Source: Candidatus Paenalcaligenes intestinipullorum
GTDB lineage: Bacteria > Pseudomonadota > Gammaproteobacteria > Burkholderiales > Burkholderiaceae_B
Assembly (NCBI GenBank): GCA_019120675.1
Contig: DWUQ01000170.1
Location: 1-5,342, forward strand
DNA: 5,342 nucleotides
Direction of reading: 5' to 3'
The position numbers and the translations under genes are program-made. Each line of letters opens with the position of its first letter. Within the stretch, counting starts at the first letter, position 1. Below, piece by piece: positions 1-5,087 of this stretch. The notes beneath the pieces are model-generated. The model had not been told where the DNA came from. It was given only the letters and a program-made list of their open reading frames with translations, and made no database searches.

Positions 1-38
1 ATGGTGAGCCCATCACAACTGTTGGCGCCATTCAGTAG
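1..38 (+). other. possible 3' tail of an upstream gene, frame undetermined
   Basis: The gene before lptC in related genomes is often kdsC (KDO-8-phosphate phosphatase), but too little is visible here to recognise it. One forward frame stops at TGA 5-7. Another stops at TAG 36-38, ending in the residues GAIQ. The third runs on into lptC until about position 171. The TAG at 36-38 is in frame with lptC and so fixes the earliest possible lptC start. No terminator or clear promoter is seen between these stops and lptC, so co-transcription with the upstream gene is likely by inference. Confidence 0.25.
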
Positions 39-50
39 GCGTACCTCCTT

Positions 51-659
51 ATGCGTGAACGACTCCCCGCTCTGGTCACTATTGTCTTACTCATCGCTTT
101 GGTGGGAGGCACATGGTGGGCAGCCGAATACACTCAACGCAGCGTTGAGGTCGACCCACCCCGTCGGTTGACGCACGAGCCGGATGCATGGGCCGATGAT
201 TTTGTGCTGGTGCGCAGCAATGATCAGGGGGTCGCTGTCAATCGCCTCGAAGGGGAACACATGAAGCACTACCCCGACGACGACTCCTACGAAGTCTTTG
301 ACGCTCGGGCCATCAGCAACCGTATCGACTCGCCCATTACGATTGCCACGGCTGACTTAGCGGTCATGAATGAAAATGGCGAACGCATCACCATGCAAGG
401 TGATGCCCATGTGCACCGTGTGCCCGATGCCGAACGCAAAGCCTTGGATGTACGCAGTGAAACCCTTATTATTCTTCCTGATGAGGATGTGGTGTACACC
501 GACATTCCCGCGCTGGTGGTCAACGGTAACTCCACCATGCGTGGCACCGGCATGCGCTACAACAACCTGACCCGTCAACTCGAAGTCTACGCGGCTTCGG
601 ATGTAAAAATTTCTGGCCAAGATCGCCAAGCACCGCCCCCAGCCACCTCCAACCCTTAG
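51..659 (+). CDS. lptC: LPS export ABC transporter periplasmic protein LptC
   Basis: LptC is a bitopic inner-membrane protein that takes LPS from the LptB2FG transporter and hands it to LptA in the periplasm. The 202-residue product has a short basic N-terminus (MRER) and one hydrophobic segment at about residues 7-25. A beta-rich periplasmic domain follows, with the family pattern around RLEGEHMKHYPDDD (about residues 65-78) and a C-terminal stretch GTGMRYNNLTRQLEVY. Its length is close to the roughly 190 residues of E. coli LptC. ATG 51 is the first start after the in-frame stop at 36-38, so the start is well bounded, although no clear ribosome binding site precedes it. Identity rests on the topology together with its place directly before lptA and lptB; LptC sequences diverge strongly. 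Confidence 0.9.
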   Translation: MRERLPALVTIVLLIALVGGTWWAAEYTQRSVEVDPPRRLTHEPDAWADDFVLVRSNDQGVAVNRLEGEHMKHYPDDDSYEVFDARAISNRIDSPITIATADLAVMNENGERITMQGDAHVHRVPDAERKALDVRSETLIILPDEDVVYTDIPALVVNGNSTMRGTGMRYNNLTRQLEVYAASDVKISGQDRQAPPPATSNP

Positions 660-669
660 CCTTTTGCTT

Positions 670-1296
670 ATGAACGCTTACTTTGCCCCGGTCCGCTCAA
701 CTTCTACCGCCTACTCCGCTTGGTTGCGCTGGAGCGGCCTAGTAATGGGGGCGTGCTTGAGCCTAGCCTACCTTAGCCCCGTTTTGGCGCAAACCGAAGA
801 GGAGCCCGACACCCTAATTTTGTCGGACACCTTGCACTACGATGACGTGAAACGGGAAAGTCATTTTGATGGCAACGTCACCATGACCCGCGGCAATTTG
901 ATTCTGTACTCGGATCATTTAGTGATGCGCGAGGACGAAGCCGGTCATCAATACGGCACCGCCACCGTGAGCGACAGCCCACGAGTGCGCTTACGCCAAG
1001 AAAGCCCTGAAAAATTCGAGCTCATTCACGCCGAAGGCCTACAAGCCGATTACGACAACAAAAGCAACGACCTGATTATTACCGGCCAAGCCATCGTCAC
1101 GCGATACGTATGTGGGGAACCGTTTGACACCATTCATGGGGAAAAAGTGATCTACCACCAAGACACCGAAACCTACGAAGCCTTTGGGGGGCCACAATCC
1201 TCCGCGGCCAACCAACGGGTGCGTTCCGTCGCACGGCCCCGCGCCAAAATTGATGCGGCCCGTGCCGCCTGCCAACAAAAAGCAGCGAAGAAATAA
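670..1296 (+). CDS. lptA: LPS transport periplasmic protein LptA
   Basis: LptA polymerises into the beta-jellyroll bridge that carries LPS from LptC to LptD at the outer membrane. The 208-residue product begins with a long signal peptide: a basic and polar n-region to about residue 21, a hydrophobic core at about 22-37, and a likely cleavage after VLA at residue 40. An OstA/LptA N-terminal domain follows, seen in LHYDDVKRESHFDGNV (about 55-70) and further strands such as NLILYSDHLVM. The C-terminus is basic and probably disordered (ends QQKAAKK). I prefer ATG 670, 10 bases after the lptC stop; a TTG two codons earlier (664) is in frame but a poorer candidate. lptB starts 3 bases after the stop, so the three lpt genes form a tight operon. 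Confidence 0.92.
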   Translation: MNAYFAPVRSTSTAYSAWLRWSGLVMGACLSLAYLSPVLAQTEEEPDTLILSDTLHYDDVKRESHFDGNVTMTRGNLILYSDHLVMREDEAGHQYGTATVSDSPRVRLRQESPEKFELIHAEGLQADYDNKSNDLIITGQAIVTRYVCGEPFDTIHGEKVIYHQDTETYEAFGGPQSSAANQRVRSVARPRAKIDAARAACQQKAAKK

Positions 1297-1299
1297 ACC

Positions 1300-2076
1300 A
1301 TGACGGCACCCACCTCTCTTGATCCCAGCATCCAAGGCAGTTTGATTGCCACTGGACTCAGCAAGACCTACGGCAAACGTACGGTCGTCAAAGACGTCTC
1401 CTTAGCGGTCCACAGTGGGGAAGTGGTCGGCCTCTTAGGGCCAAATGGCGCGGGCAAGACCACGAGTTTCTATATGATCGTGGGCATTGTGCCCGCCGAT
1501 CGAGGCCGCATTGAAATTGACGGCCAAGACATCGCTGGCCTAGCCATGCACAAGCGCGCCCATCTGGGGTTATCGTATTTACCCCAAGATGCCTCGGTCT
1601 TTCGTCGACTAACCGTCGAGCAAAATATTCTTGCCGTGCTTGAGCTACAACGCGATCGGCATACGGGCAAGCGCTTCACCAAAACGCAGCACCGCGAACA
1701 GTTAGAGAATCTGCTTAATGAGCTACAAATCACGCACATTCGCCACAGCACAGCCTTATCGCTGTCGGGGGGCGAGCGCCGCCGTGTGGAGATTGCCCGC
1801 GCCCTAGCCACGCAACCGCGCTTTATTTTGCTGGACGAGCCCTTTGCGGGGGTCGACCCCATTGCCGTCATCGAAATTCAGCGTATTGTGCATTTTCTTC
1901 GTGAGCGGGGCATTGGTGTCTTGATCACTGATCACAACGTCCGTGAAACCCTTGGCATCTGTGACCGTGCCTACATTATTAGTGATGGCAGCGTGTTGTC
2001 GAGCGGGCGCCCTGATGACATCGTTCATGACGAACAAGTACGCGAGGTCTACCTCGGCAAAGACTTCAAAATGTAA
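1300..2076 (+). CDS. lptB: LPS export ABC transporter ATP-binding protein LptB
   Basis: LptB is the cytoplasmic ATPase that dimerises under LptF and LptG and drives LPS extraction from the inner membrane. The 258-residue product carries every ABC ATPase motif: Walker A GPNGAGKT (47-54), Q-loop at LPQDASVF (Q96), signature LSGGERRRVEIARAL (155-169), Walker B FILLDEP with catalytic E180, D-loop region GVDP, and the switch histidine H212 in TDHNVRET. LPQDASVF, LDEPFAGVDPIAV and TDHNVRETL are characteristic of LptB rather than of other ABC proteins. It is slightly longer than E. coli LptB (241 residues) because of an N-terminal extension of about 14 residues before the ATPase fold. The start lies 3 bases after lptA. 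A strong terminator follows, and the usual next gene, rpoN, is missing. Confidence 0.97.
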   Translation: MTAPTSLDPSIQGSLIATGLSKTYGKRTVVKDVSLAVHSGEVVGLLGPNGAGKTTSFYMIVGIVPADRGRIEIDGQDIAGLAMHKRAHLGLSYLPQDASVFRRLTVEQNILAVLELQRDRHTGKRFTKTQHREQLENLLNELQITHIRHSTALSLSGGERRRVEIARALATQPRFILLDEPFAGVDPIAVIEIQRIVHFLRERGIGVLITDHNVRETLGICDRAYIISDGSVLSSGRPDDIVHDEQVREVYLGKDFKM

Positions 2077-2113
2077 TCAAAACACTGCCAAGCCGCAGTA
2101 AATAACGCGTTCC

Positions 2114-2152
2114 AAAAAGGGTGATACTTACTTGATATGTATCACCCTTTTT
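2114..2152 (+). terminator. intrinsic terminator after lptB
   Basis: A perfect 14-base inverted repeat (AAAAAGGGTGATAC at 2114-2127 and its complement at 2139-2152) encloses an 11-base loop. The right arm ends in five T, and the left arm starts with five A, so the hairpin can act in either direction. It begins 38 bases after the lptB stop and closes the lptCAB unit. Its loop and right arm also contain an FNR-like box. Confidence 0.85.
2132..2145 (+). promoter_or_regulatory. candidate FNR/CRP-family operator (TTGATATGTATCAC)
   Basis: The sequence matches the FNR consensus TTGAT-N4-ATCAA in nine of ten specified bases; only the last base differs. Its centre lies at 2138.5, about 40.5 bases upstream of the start site predicted from the -10 hexamer at 2167-2172, close to the -41.5 spacing of class II activated FNR promoters. 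A CRP reading (TGTGA-N6-TCACA) fits less well: CTTGA and TCACC. The box overlaps the lptB terminator hairpin, so part of the match could reflect that palindrome; no experiment supports binding. Confidence 0.42.
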
Positions 2153-2166
2153 CCATTAAGCTTGGA

Positions 2167-2172
2167 TATACT
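2167..2172 (+). promoter_or_regulatory. candidate -10 element for hpf (TATACT)
   Basis: TATACT matches the sigma-70 -10 consensus at five of six positions and would place transcription start near 2179, giving a leader of about 85 bases before hpf. No acceptable -35 hexamer lies 16-18 bases upstream, because that space is the terminator T-tract. This fits an activator-dependent promoter using the FNR-like box at 2132-2145. A terminator behind lptB implies that hpf needs its own promoter. The call is a pattern match only. Confidence 0.38.
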
Positions 2173-2189
2173 AAAGTTATCGCAACCCT

Positions 2190-2267
2190 ATGGAGGCCAC
2201 TTGTAGTTGTCATTTTTTACCAGGCGCGCGATATCGTGTGCGCCGCTCAATGGAGAACGCGCTATGA
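2190..2267 (+). other. possible 25-codon leader reading frame overlapping the hpf start
   Basis: A small frame opens at ATG 2190, begins MEATCSC, ends RSMENAL and stops at TGA 2265-2267, so its stop overlaps the hpf start codon as ATGA. This is the usual geometry of translational coupling. There is no Shine-Dalgarno sequence before ATG 2190, and if transcription starts near 2179 the leader would be only about 11 bases. A shorter in-frame start at ATG 2250 is itself part of the hpf ribosome binding site. It resembles no protein I know and may be chance. Confidence 0.2.
2251..2256 (+). promoter_or_regulatory. ribosome binding site of hpf (TGGAGA)
   Basis: TGGAGA lies 7 bases before ATG 2264 and is the clearest Shine-Dalgarno match at any start in the window. 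It supports ATG 2264 over the in-frame TTG at 2207, which would add 19 residues foreign to the HPF family. Confidence 0.65.
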
Positions 2268-2596
2268 GCCTTAGCATTATTGGTCACAACCTCGAAGTCA
2301 CCCCCGCTTTACGGGACTACGTCGCCAACAAGCTCGGTCGAATCAATCGTCACTTCGACAGTATTATTAGCACTCACGTTATTCTGTTCAAAAAACCCGT
2401 TCAGCACACCGCTGAAGTCACCCTGCGAGTCGCTGGCAAAGACTTACACTGCTCGGTTACGGCCGATTCCATGTACGCCGCCATTGATCTACTCGCCGAC
2501 AAACTTCATCGCCAGGTTGTCAAAACCAAAGCCAAGGCGTATCGTCACCCTCATACGGCACTCAAACGTCTCGACCAACCGGCGGTCGCCCTCTAA
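2264..2596 (+). CDS. hpf: ribosome hibernation-promoting factor, short HPF type
   Basis: HPF binds the 30S decoding and tRNA channel in stationary phase and promotes inactive 100S ribosome dimers. The 110-residue product starts with the family hallmark SLSIIGHNLEVTPALRDYV (residues 2-20), continues with LGRINRHFD (24-32), and has the beta-alpha pattern of the S30AE/sigma-54 modulation fold (AEVTLRVAGKDLHCSVTADSMYAAIDLLADKL). A basic C-terminal helix follows (RQVVKTKAKAYRH). It lacks the long C-terminal dimerisation domain, so it is the short type that works with RMF in Gammaproteobacteria; E. coli HPF is 95 residues. ATG 2264 is chosen for the conserved N-terminus and the TGGAGA site. In relatives hpf follows rpoN, hence its old name sigma-54 modulation protein; here rpoN is absent and hpf lies alone between two terminators. 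Confidence 0.95.
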   Translation: MSLSIIGHNLEVTPALRDYVANKLGRINRHFDSIISTHVILFKKPVQHTAEVTLRVAGKDLHCSVTADSMYAAIDLLADKLHRQVVKTKAKAYRHPHTALKRLDQPAVAL

Positions 2597-2653
2597 GCAC
2601 ACGCCCAATTTTCGCTATCTTTGCTTTATCCTGTAATTGATAGCATGATAATG

Positions 2654-2676
2654 AGCCCCGTCTGATTTACGGGGCT
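2654..2676 (+). terminator. intrinsic terminator after hpf
   Basis: An eight-base perfect stem (AGCCCCGT / ACGGGGCT) with a 7-base loop is followed by a T-rich stretch (TTATTGTTTTTATTG). It lies 57 bases after the hpf stop and separates hpf from the ptsN unit. Confidence 0.85.
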
Positions 2677-2688
2677 TTATTGTTTTTA

Positions 2689-2716
2689 TTGTTTCGTATT
2701 AAATGACGGCTATAGG
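2689..2716 (+). promoter_or_regulatory. candidate promoter for the ptsN-hprK-rapZ unit
   Basis: TTGTTT (2689-2694) and TATAGG (2711-2716) are spaced by 16 bases just after the hpf terminator. Transcription would begin near 2723, giving a leader of about 37 bases. Both hexamers are weak (three and four matches of six). An alternative -10, TATATT at 2747-2752, would start transcription at about the ptsN start codon. Some promoter must lie here because the hpf terminator precedes the gene; which one is used is uncertain. Confidence 0.25.
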
Positions 2717-2759
2717 CGTACTCTAGGCCTGCCGATGCCTTTAACTTATATTGGCTGCT

Positions 2760-3218
2760 ATGAATCTTTTGTCGCGTATTTTGCCCCTCAACAATATCGT
2801 ACTGGACCTGAACGCTACCAGCAAAAAGCGGGCCTTCGAACAGGCTGGCCTACTCTTTGAAAACCATAACGGGATTGCCCGTACCGTGGTATTTCAAAGC
2901 TTATTTTCTCGTGAACGCTTAGGTTCCACCGCGCTCGGACACGACGTTGCGGTACCACACGGCCGCATCAAAGACCTCAAAGAGCCCATAGCGGCCTTTT
3001 TACGCCTAAGCGAAGCGGTACGCTTTGACGCGTGCGATGGCCGTACCGCTCGTCTGTTGTTTATTTTGCTGGTACCCGAACACGCCACGCAGGTGCACTT
3101 AGATTTACTGGCTGAAATCGCCCGCCTCATGTCCGACGAGCAGATCCGTCACGAGCTGGCCACCGAAACCGACCCAGTACGCATTCACCAGCGCCTCACC
3201 GGCGCAGTGGCCGACTAA
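2760..3218 (+). CDS. ptsN: PTS EIIA-Ntr regulatory phosphocarrier PtsN
   Basis: PtsN is the terminal phosphate acceptor of the nitrogen PTS (EI-Ntr, NPr or HPr, EIIA-Ntr). It carries no sugar; in other bacteria its phosphorylation state regulates potassium transport, stress responses and metabolism. The 152-residue product is a complete EIIA type-2 domain, with the N-terminal motif ILPLNNIVLDLNATSKKRAFEQAG (about 7-30), the strongly conserved RERLGSTALGHDVAVPHGRI with the phospho-acceptor His67, and the C-terminal ARLLFILLVPEHATQVHLDLLAEIARL pattern. I take ATG 2760; an in-frame TTG at 2751 would add three residues. No clear Shine-Dalgarno sequence precedes it. hprK begins 3 bases after the stop, so the two are surely co-transcribed. 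Confidence 0.95.
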   Translation: MNLLSRILPLNNIVLDLNATSKKRAFEQAGLLFENHNGIARTVVFQSLFSRERLGSTALGHDVAVPHGRIKDLKEPIAAFLRLSEAVRFDACDGRTARLLFILLVPEHATQVHLDLLAEIARLMSDEQIRHELATETDPVRIHQRLTGAVAD

Positions 3219-3221
3219 GCC

Positions 3222-4163
3222 ATGCTTACGATCCAAGAGCTCGTCAGCGACAACAGTGAACGCCTACAGTTCAAATGGCTCGCGGGCGAGCAAGCGGCCG
3301 CGCATATTATTTTGGACAGCGGGGCTTCCTCCTCCGATCTGATTGGGCATTTAAATCTGATTCACCCCAAGCGCGTTCAAGTTTTTGGCCCCGAAGAGCT
3401 GTCTTATTACCATCATTTTGATCCAAAGCGGCGCTCGCATCATTTGGATGAGCTCGTTTCGGGGGGCGTGCCGGCGATTGTGCTCGCAAACCAGCTCAAC
3501 GCCCCCGACGATCTGGTTCGCTTCTGCCAGCAGCGCCATGTACCGTTACTCAGTGCCAACACCGATGCGGCCGAGCTGATTGACCTACTACGTCTATACC
3601 TCACCAAACGCCTAGCGCCCTCCACCTTAATGCATGGTGTGTTTATGGATGTGCTAGGGCTGGGTGTGCTGATTACTGGCGAATCTGGTTTGGGCAAAAG
3701 CGAGCTCGCCTTGGAGTTAATCTCCCGTGGTCATGGTCTGGTGGCCGATGATGCAGTAGAGATTTCCCGCACTGCGCCCAATGTGATCGAAGGCCAATGC
3801 CCCCCTTTATTGCAAAATATCCTCGAAGTACGTGGCTTGGGCTTACTGGATATTCGCACTATTTTTGGTGAAACCTCGGTACGGCGCAAAATGAATTTAA
3901 AGCTTATTGTGCATTTGTTGCGCACCAATCCCGCCACCTTTGAACGCTTACCCATCCACAATCGTAGCGAAACCATTTTGGGCGTGGATATACTCAAAGT
4001 GCAATTGCAAGTCGCAGCAGGGCGTAACTTGGCGGTGCTGGTTGAGGCCGCAGTGCGCAACACTATTTTACATTTGCGTGGTATTGATACCATGAAAGAG
4101 TTCTTCGAACGCCAAGCATTGGCTATTATGGAGGGTAGTCGTCAGGCCGACGACCCGGCTTAA
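3222..4163 (+). CDS. hprK: HPr(Ser) kinase/phosphorylase
   Basis: HprK phosphorylates HPr on Ser46 using ATP or pyrophosphate, and removes that phosphate by phosphorolysis, tuning PTS flow. The 313-residue product has both domains. The N-terminal domain (about 1-130) has the MurE-like fold known from the family. The C-terminal catalytic domain contains His138 in STLMHG, the P-loop GESGLGKS (153-160), the Asp pair D176-D177 in VADDAVE, and the family signature EVRGLGLLDIRTIFG (202-216). The segment LPIHNRSETILGVDI (about 243-257) is also typical. Its length matches full-length HprK, unlike the truncated, N-domain-less alphaproteobacterial form, so both activities are expected. It follows ptsN by 3 bases. 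HPr and EI genes are not in the window. Confidence 0.97.
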   Translation: MLTIQELVSDNSERLQFKWLAGEQAAAHIILDSGASSSDLIGHLNLIHPKRVQVFGPEELSYYHHFDPKRRSHHLDELVSGGVPAIVLANQLNAPDDLVRFCQQRHVPLLSANTDAAELIDLLRLYLTKRLAPSTLMHGVFMDVLGLGVLITGESGLGKSELALELISRGHGLVADDAVEISRTAPNVIEGQCPPLLQNILEVRGLGLLDIRTIFGETSVRRKMNLKLIVHLLRTNPATFERLPIHNRSETILGVDILKVQLQVAAGRNLAVLVEAAVRNTILHLRGIDTMKEFFERQALAIMEGSRQADDPA

Positions 4164-4208
4164 TCCCACTTCGGTTTCCGCCTTTACGCATTAGGTCTAT
4201 ACAGTTAC

Positions 4209-5087
4209 ATGCTCAAAGTCGTTGTCATCACAGGTATTTCAGGCTCCGGCAAATCCGTCGGTTTACGATTACTTGAAGATGCAGGTTACACCTGCGTCGA
4301 CAATCTCCCCGTTCCCTTTCTTAAAGATTTCATTCAGCGCTCGGCCGACACTGGCCTTGAGCGCATCGCCATTGCCATTGATGTGCGCGCACCAGGCGAT
4401 CTGGCCCAACTCCCCCAGCTGCTGATTGATGTACGAGCAAATCCTACTGTGGCCTTACGGGTGATTTTTCTCGACGCCAACGACTACACCTTGCGCCAGC
4501 GTTATTCCGAATCCCGTCGGCGTCACCCTCTTACCGACCGCTTACGTGCGGATGGGCAATCCCCTTCCCTGCAAACCTGCATTGATGCCGAGCGCCAAAT
4601 GATGGCCGCTTTGCGCGAGCAAGAGCATGTGATTGACACCAGTGACCTCACTCCCGGCCAATTACGCGCTTGGATTCGCGACCTGATCCAAGCGGATCGT
4701 GCGCCAGTGGTGCTGACCTTTCAGTCCTTTGCCTATAAACGCAGTGTGCCAGGCGATGCGGATTTGATGTTCGATGTACGCTGCCTGCCCAACCCCCACT
4801 ACGACACCGAGCTTCGCCCACTTACGGGCCGCGATGAGGCCGTAGCCACTTGGCTGTCAAAGTTTGGCAGTGTGGAAACCATGATTGATGACATCGCCTC
4901 CTTTGTGGAGCGCTGGCTGCCGCTGTATATGCAAGACACCCGCAACTACCTCACCGTGGCGATTGGCTGCACGGGCGGACAACATCGCTCCGTGTATGTG
5001 GTCGAAGAATTGGCAAAGCGCTTCGCCCACCATTCCCCACTGCTGATTCGCCACCGTAATCAGCCCAGCTTGGACCTACCCGCGTGA
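4209..5087 (+). CDS. rapZ: RapZ family nucleotide-binding protein
   Basis: RapZ (formerly YvcJ/YhbJ) binds nucleotides and, in E. coli, guides small RNA GlmZ to RNase E, controlling GlmS and glucosamine-6-phosphate for cell-wall and LPS synthesis. The 292-residue product has Walker A GISGSGKS (9-16), VDNLP (30-34), an N-terminal P-loop domain, and the conserved C-terminal domain with FQSFAYKRSVPGDADLMFDVRCLPNPHY and GCTGGQHRS (253-261). Those residues settle the family. The C-terminus ends IRHRNQPSLDLPA and lacks the E. coli residues K270, K281, R282 and K283, so the RNA adaptor role should not be assumed. A 45-base gap after hprK shows no terminator; a weak TATACA at 4198-4203 lies just before the start. 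rlpA overlaps its end by four bases. Confidence 0.95.
   Translation: MLKVVVITGISGSGKSVGLRLLEDAGYTCVDNLPVPFLKDFIQRSADTGLERIAIAIDVRAPGDLAQLPQLLIDVRANPTVALRVIFLDANDYTLRQRYSESRRRHPLTDRLRADGQSPSLQTCIDAERQMMAALREQEHVIDTSDLTPGQLRAWIRDLIQADRAPVVLTFQSFAYKRSVPGDADLMFDVRCLPNPHYDTELRPLTGRDEAVATWLSKFGSVETMIDDIASFVERWLPLYMQDTRNYLTVAIGCTGGQHRSVYVVEELAKRFAHHSPLLIRHRNQPSLDLPA

Noticed and set aside
1470..1871. 133-codon open frame on the - strand inside lptB
   Set aside because: It is antisense to the core LptB motifs, is rich in Arg/Ser/Cys as expected from a shadow frame, and resembles no family.
2114..2152. Transposon-type terminal inverted repeat as a scar of rpoN loss
   Set aside because: The repeats are the two arms of a single small hairpin with A/T tracts; no transposase, target duplication or second copy is seen.
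2207..2263. N-terminal extension of HPF from TTG 2207
   Set aside because: GGAGG at 2192-2196 is suitably placed for it, but the added residues (MSFFTRRAIS...) are foreign to the family, whose conserved N-terminus starts at ATG 2264 with its own TGGAGA.
2153..2263. Sigma-54 promoter or rpoN remnant ahead of hpf
   Set aside because: No GG-N10-GC pair with TGGCAC/TTGC context was found, and no frame resembles RpoN.
2614..2644. Six-base inverted repeat GCTATC / GATAGC after hpf
   Set aside because: The stem is short, the loop is 19 bases, and no T-tract follows; the real terminator is just downstream.
2647..2652. GATAAT as a -10 for ptsN
   Set aside because: Transcription would start inside the hpf terminator hairpin at 2654-2676 and no good -35 lies 16-18 bases upstream.
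3731..4093. 120-codon open frame on the - strand inside hprK
   Set aside because: It lies antisense to the HprK catalytic domain and has shadow-like composition with no recognisable motif.
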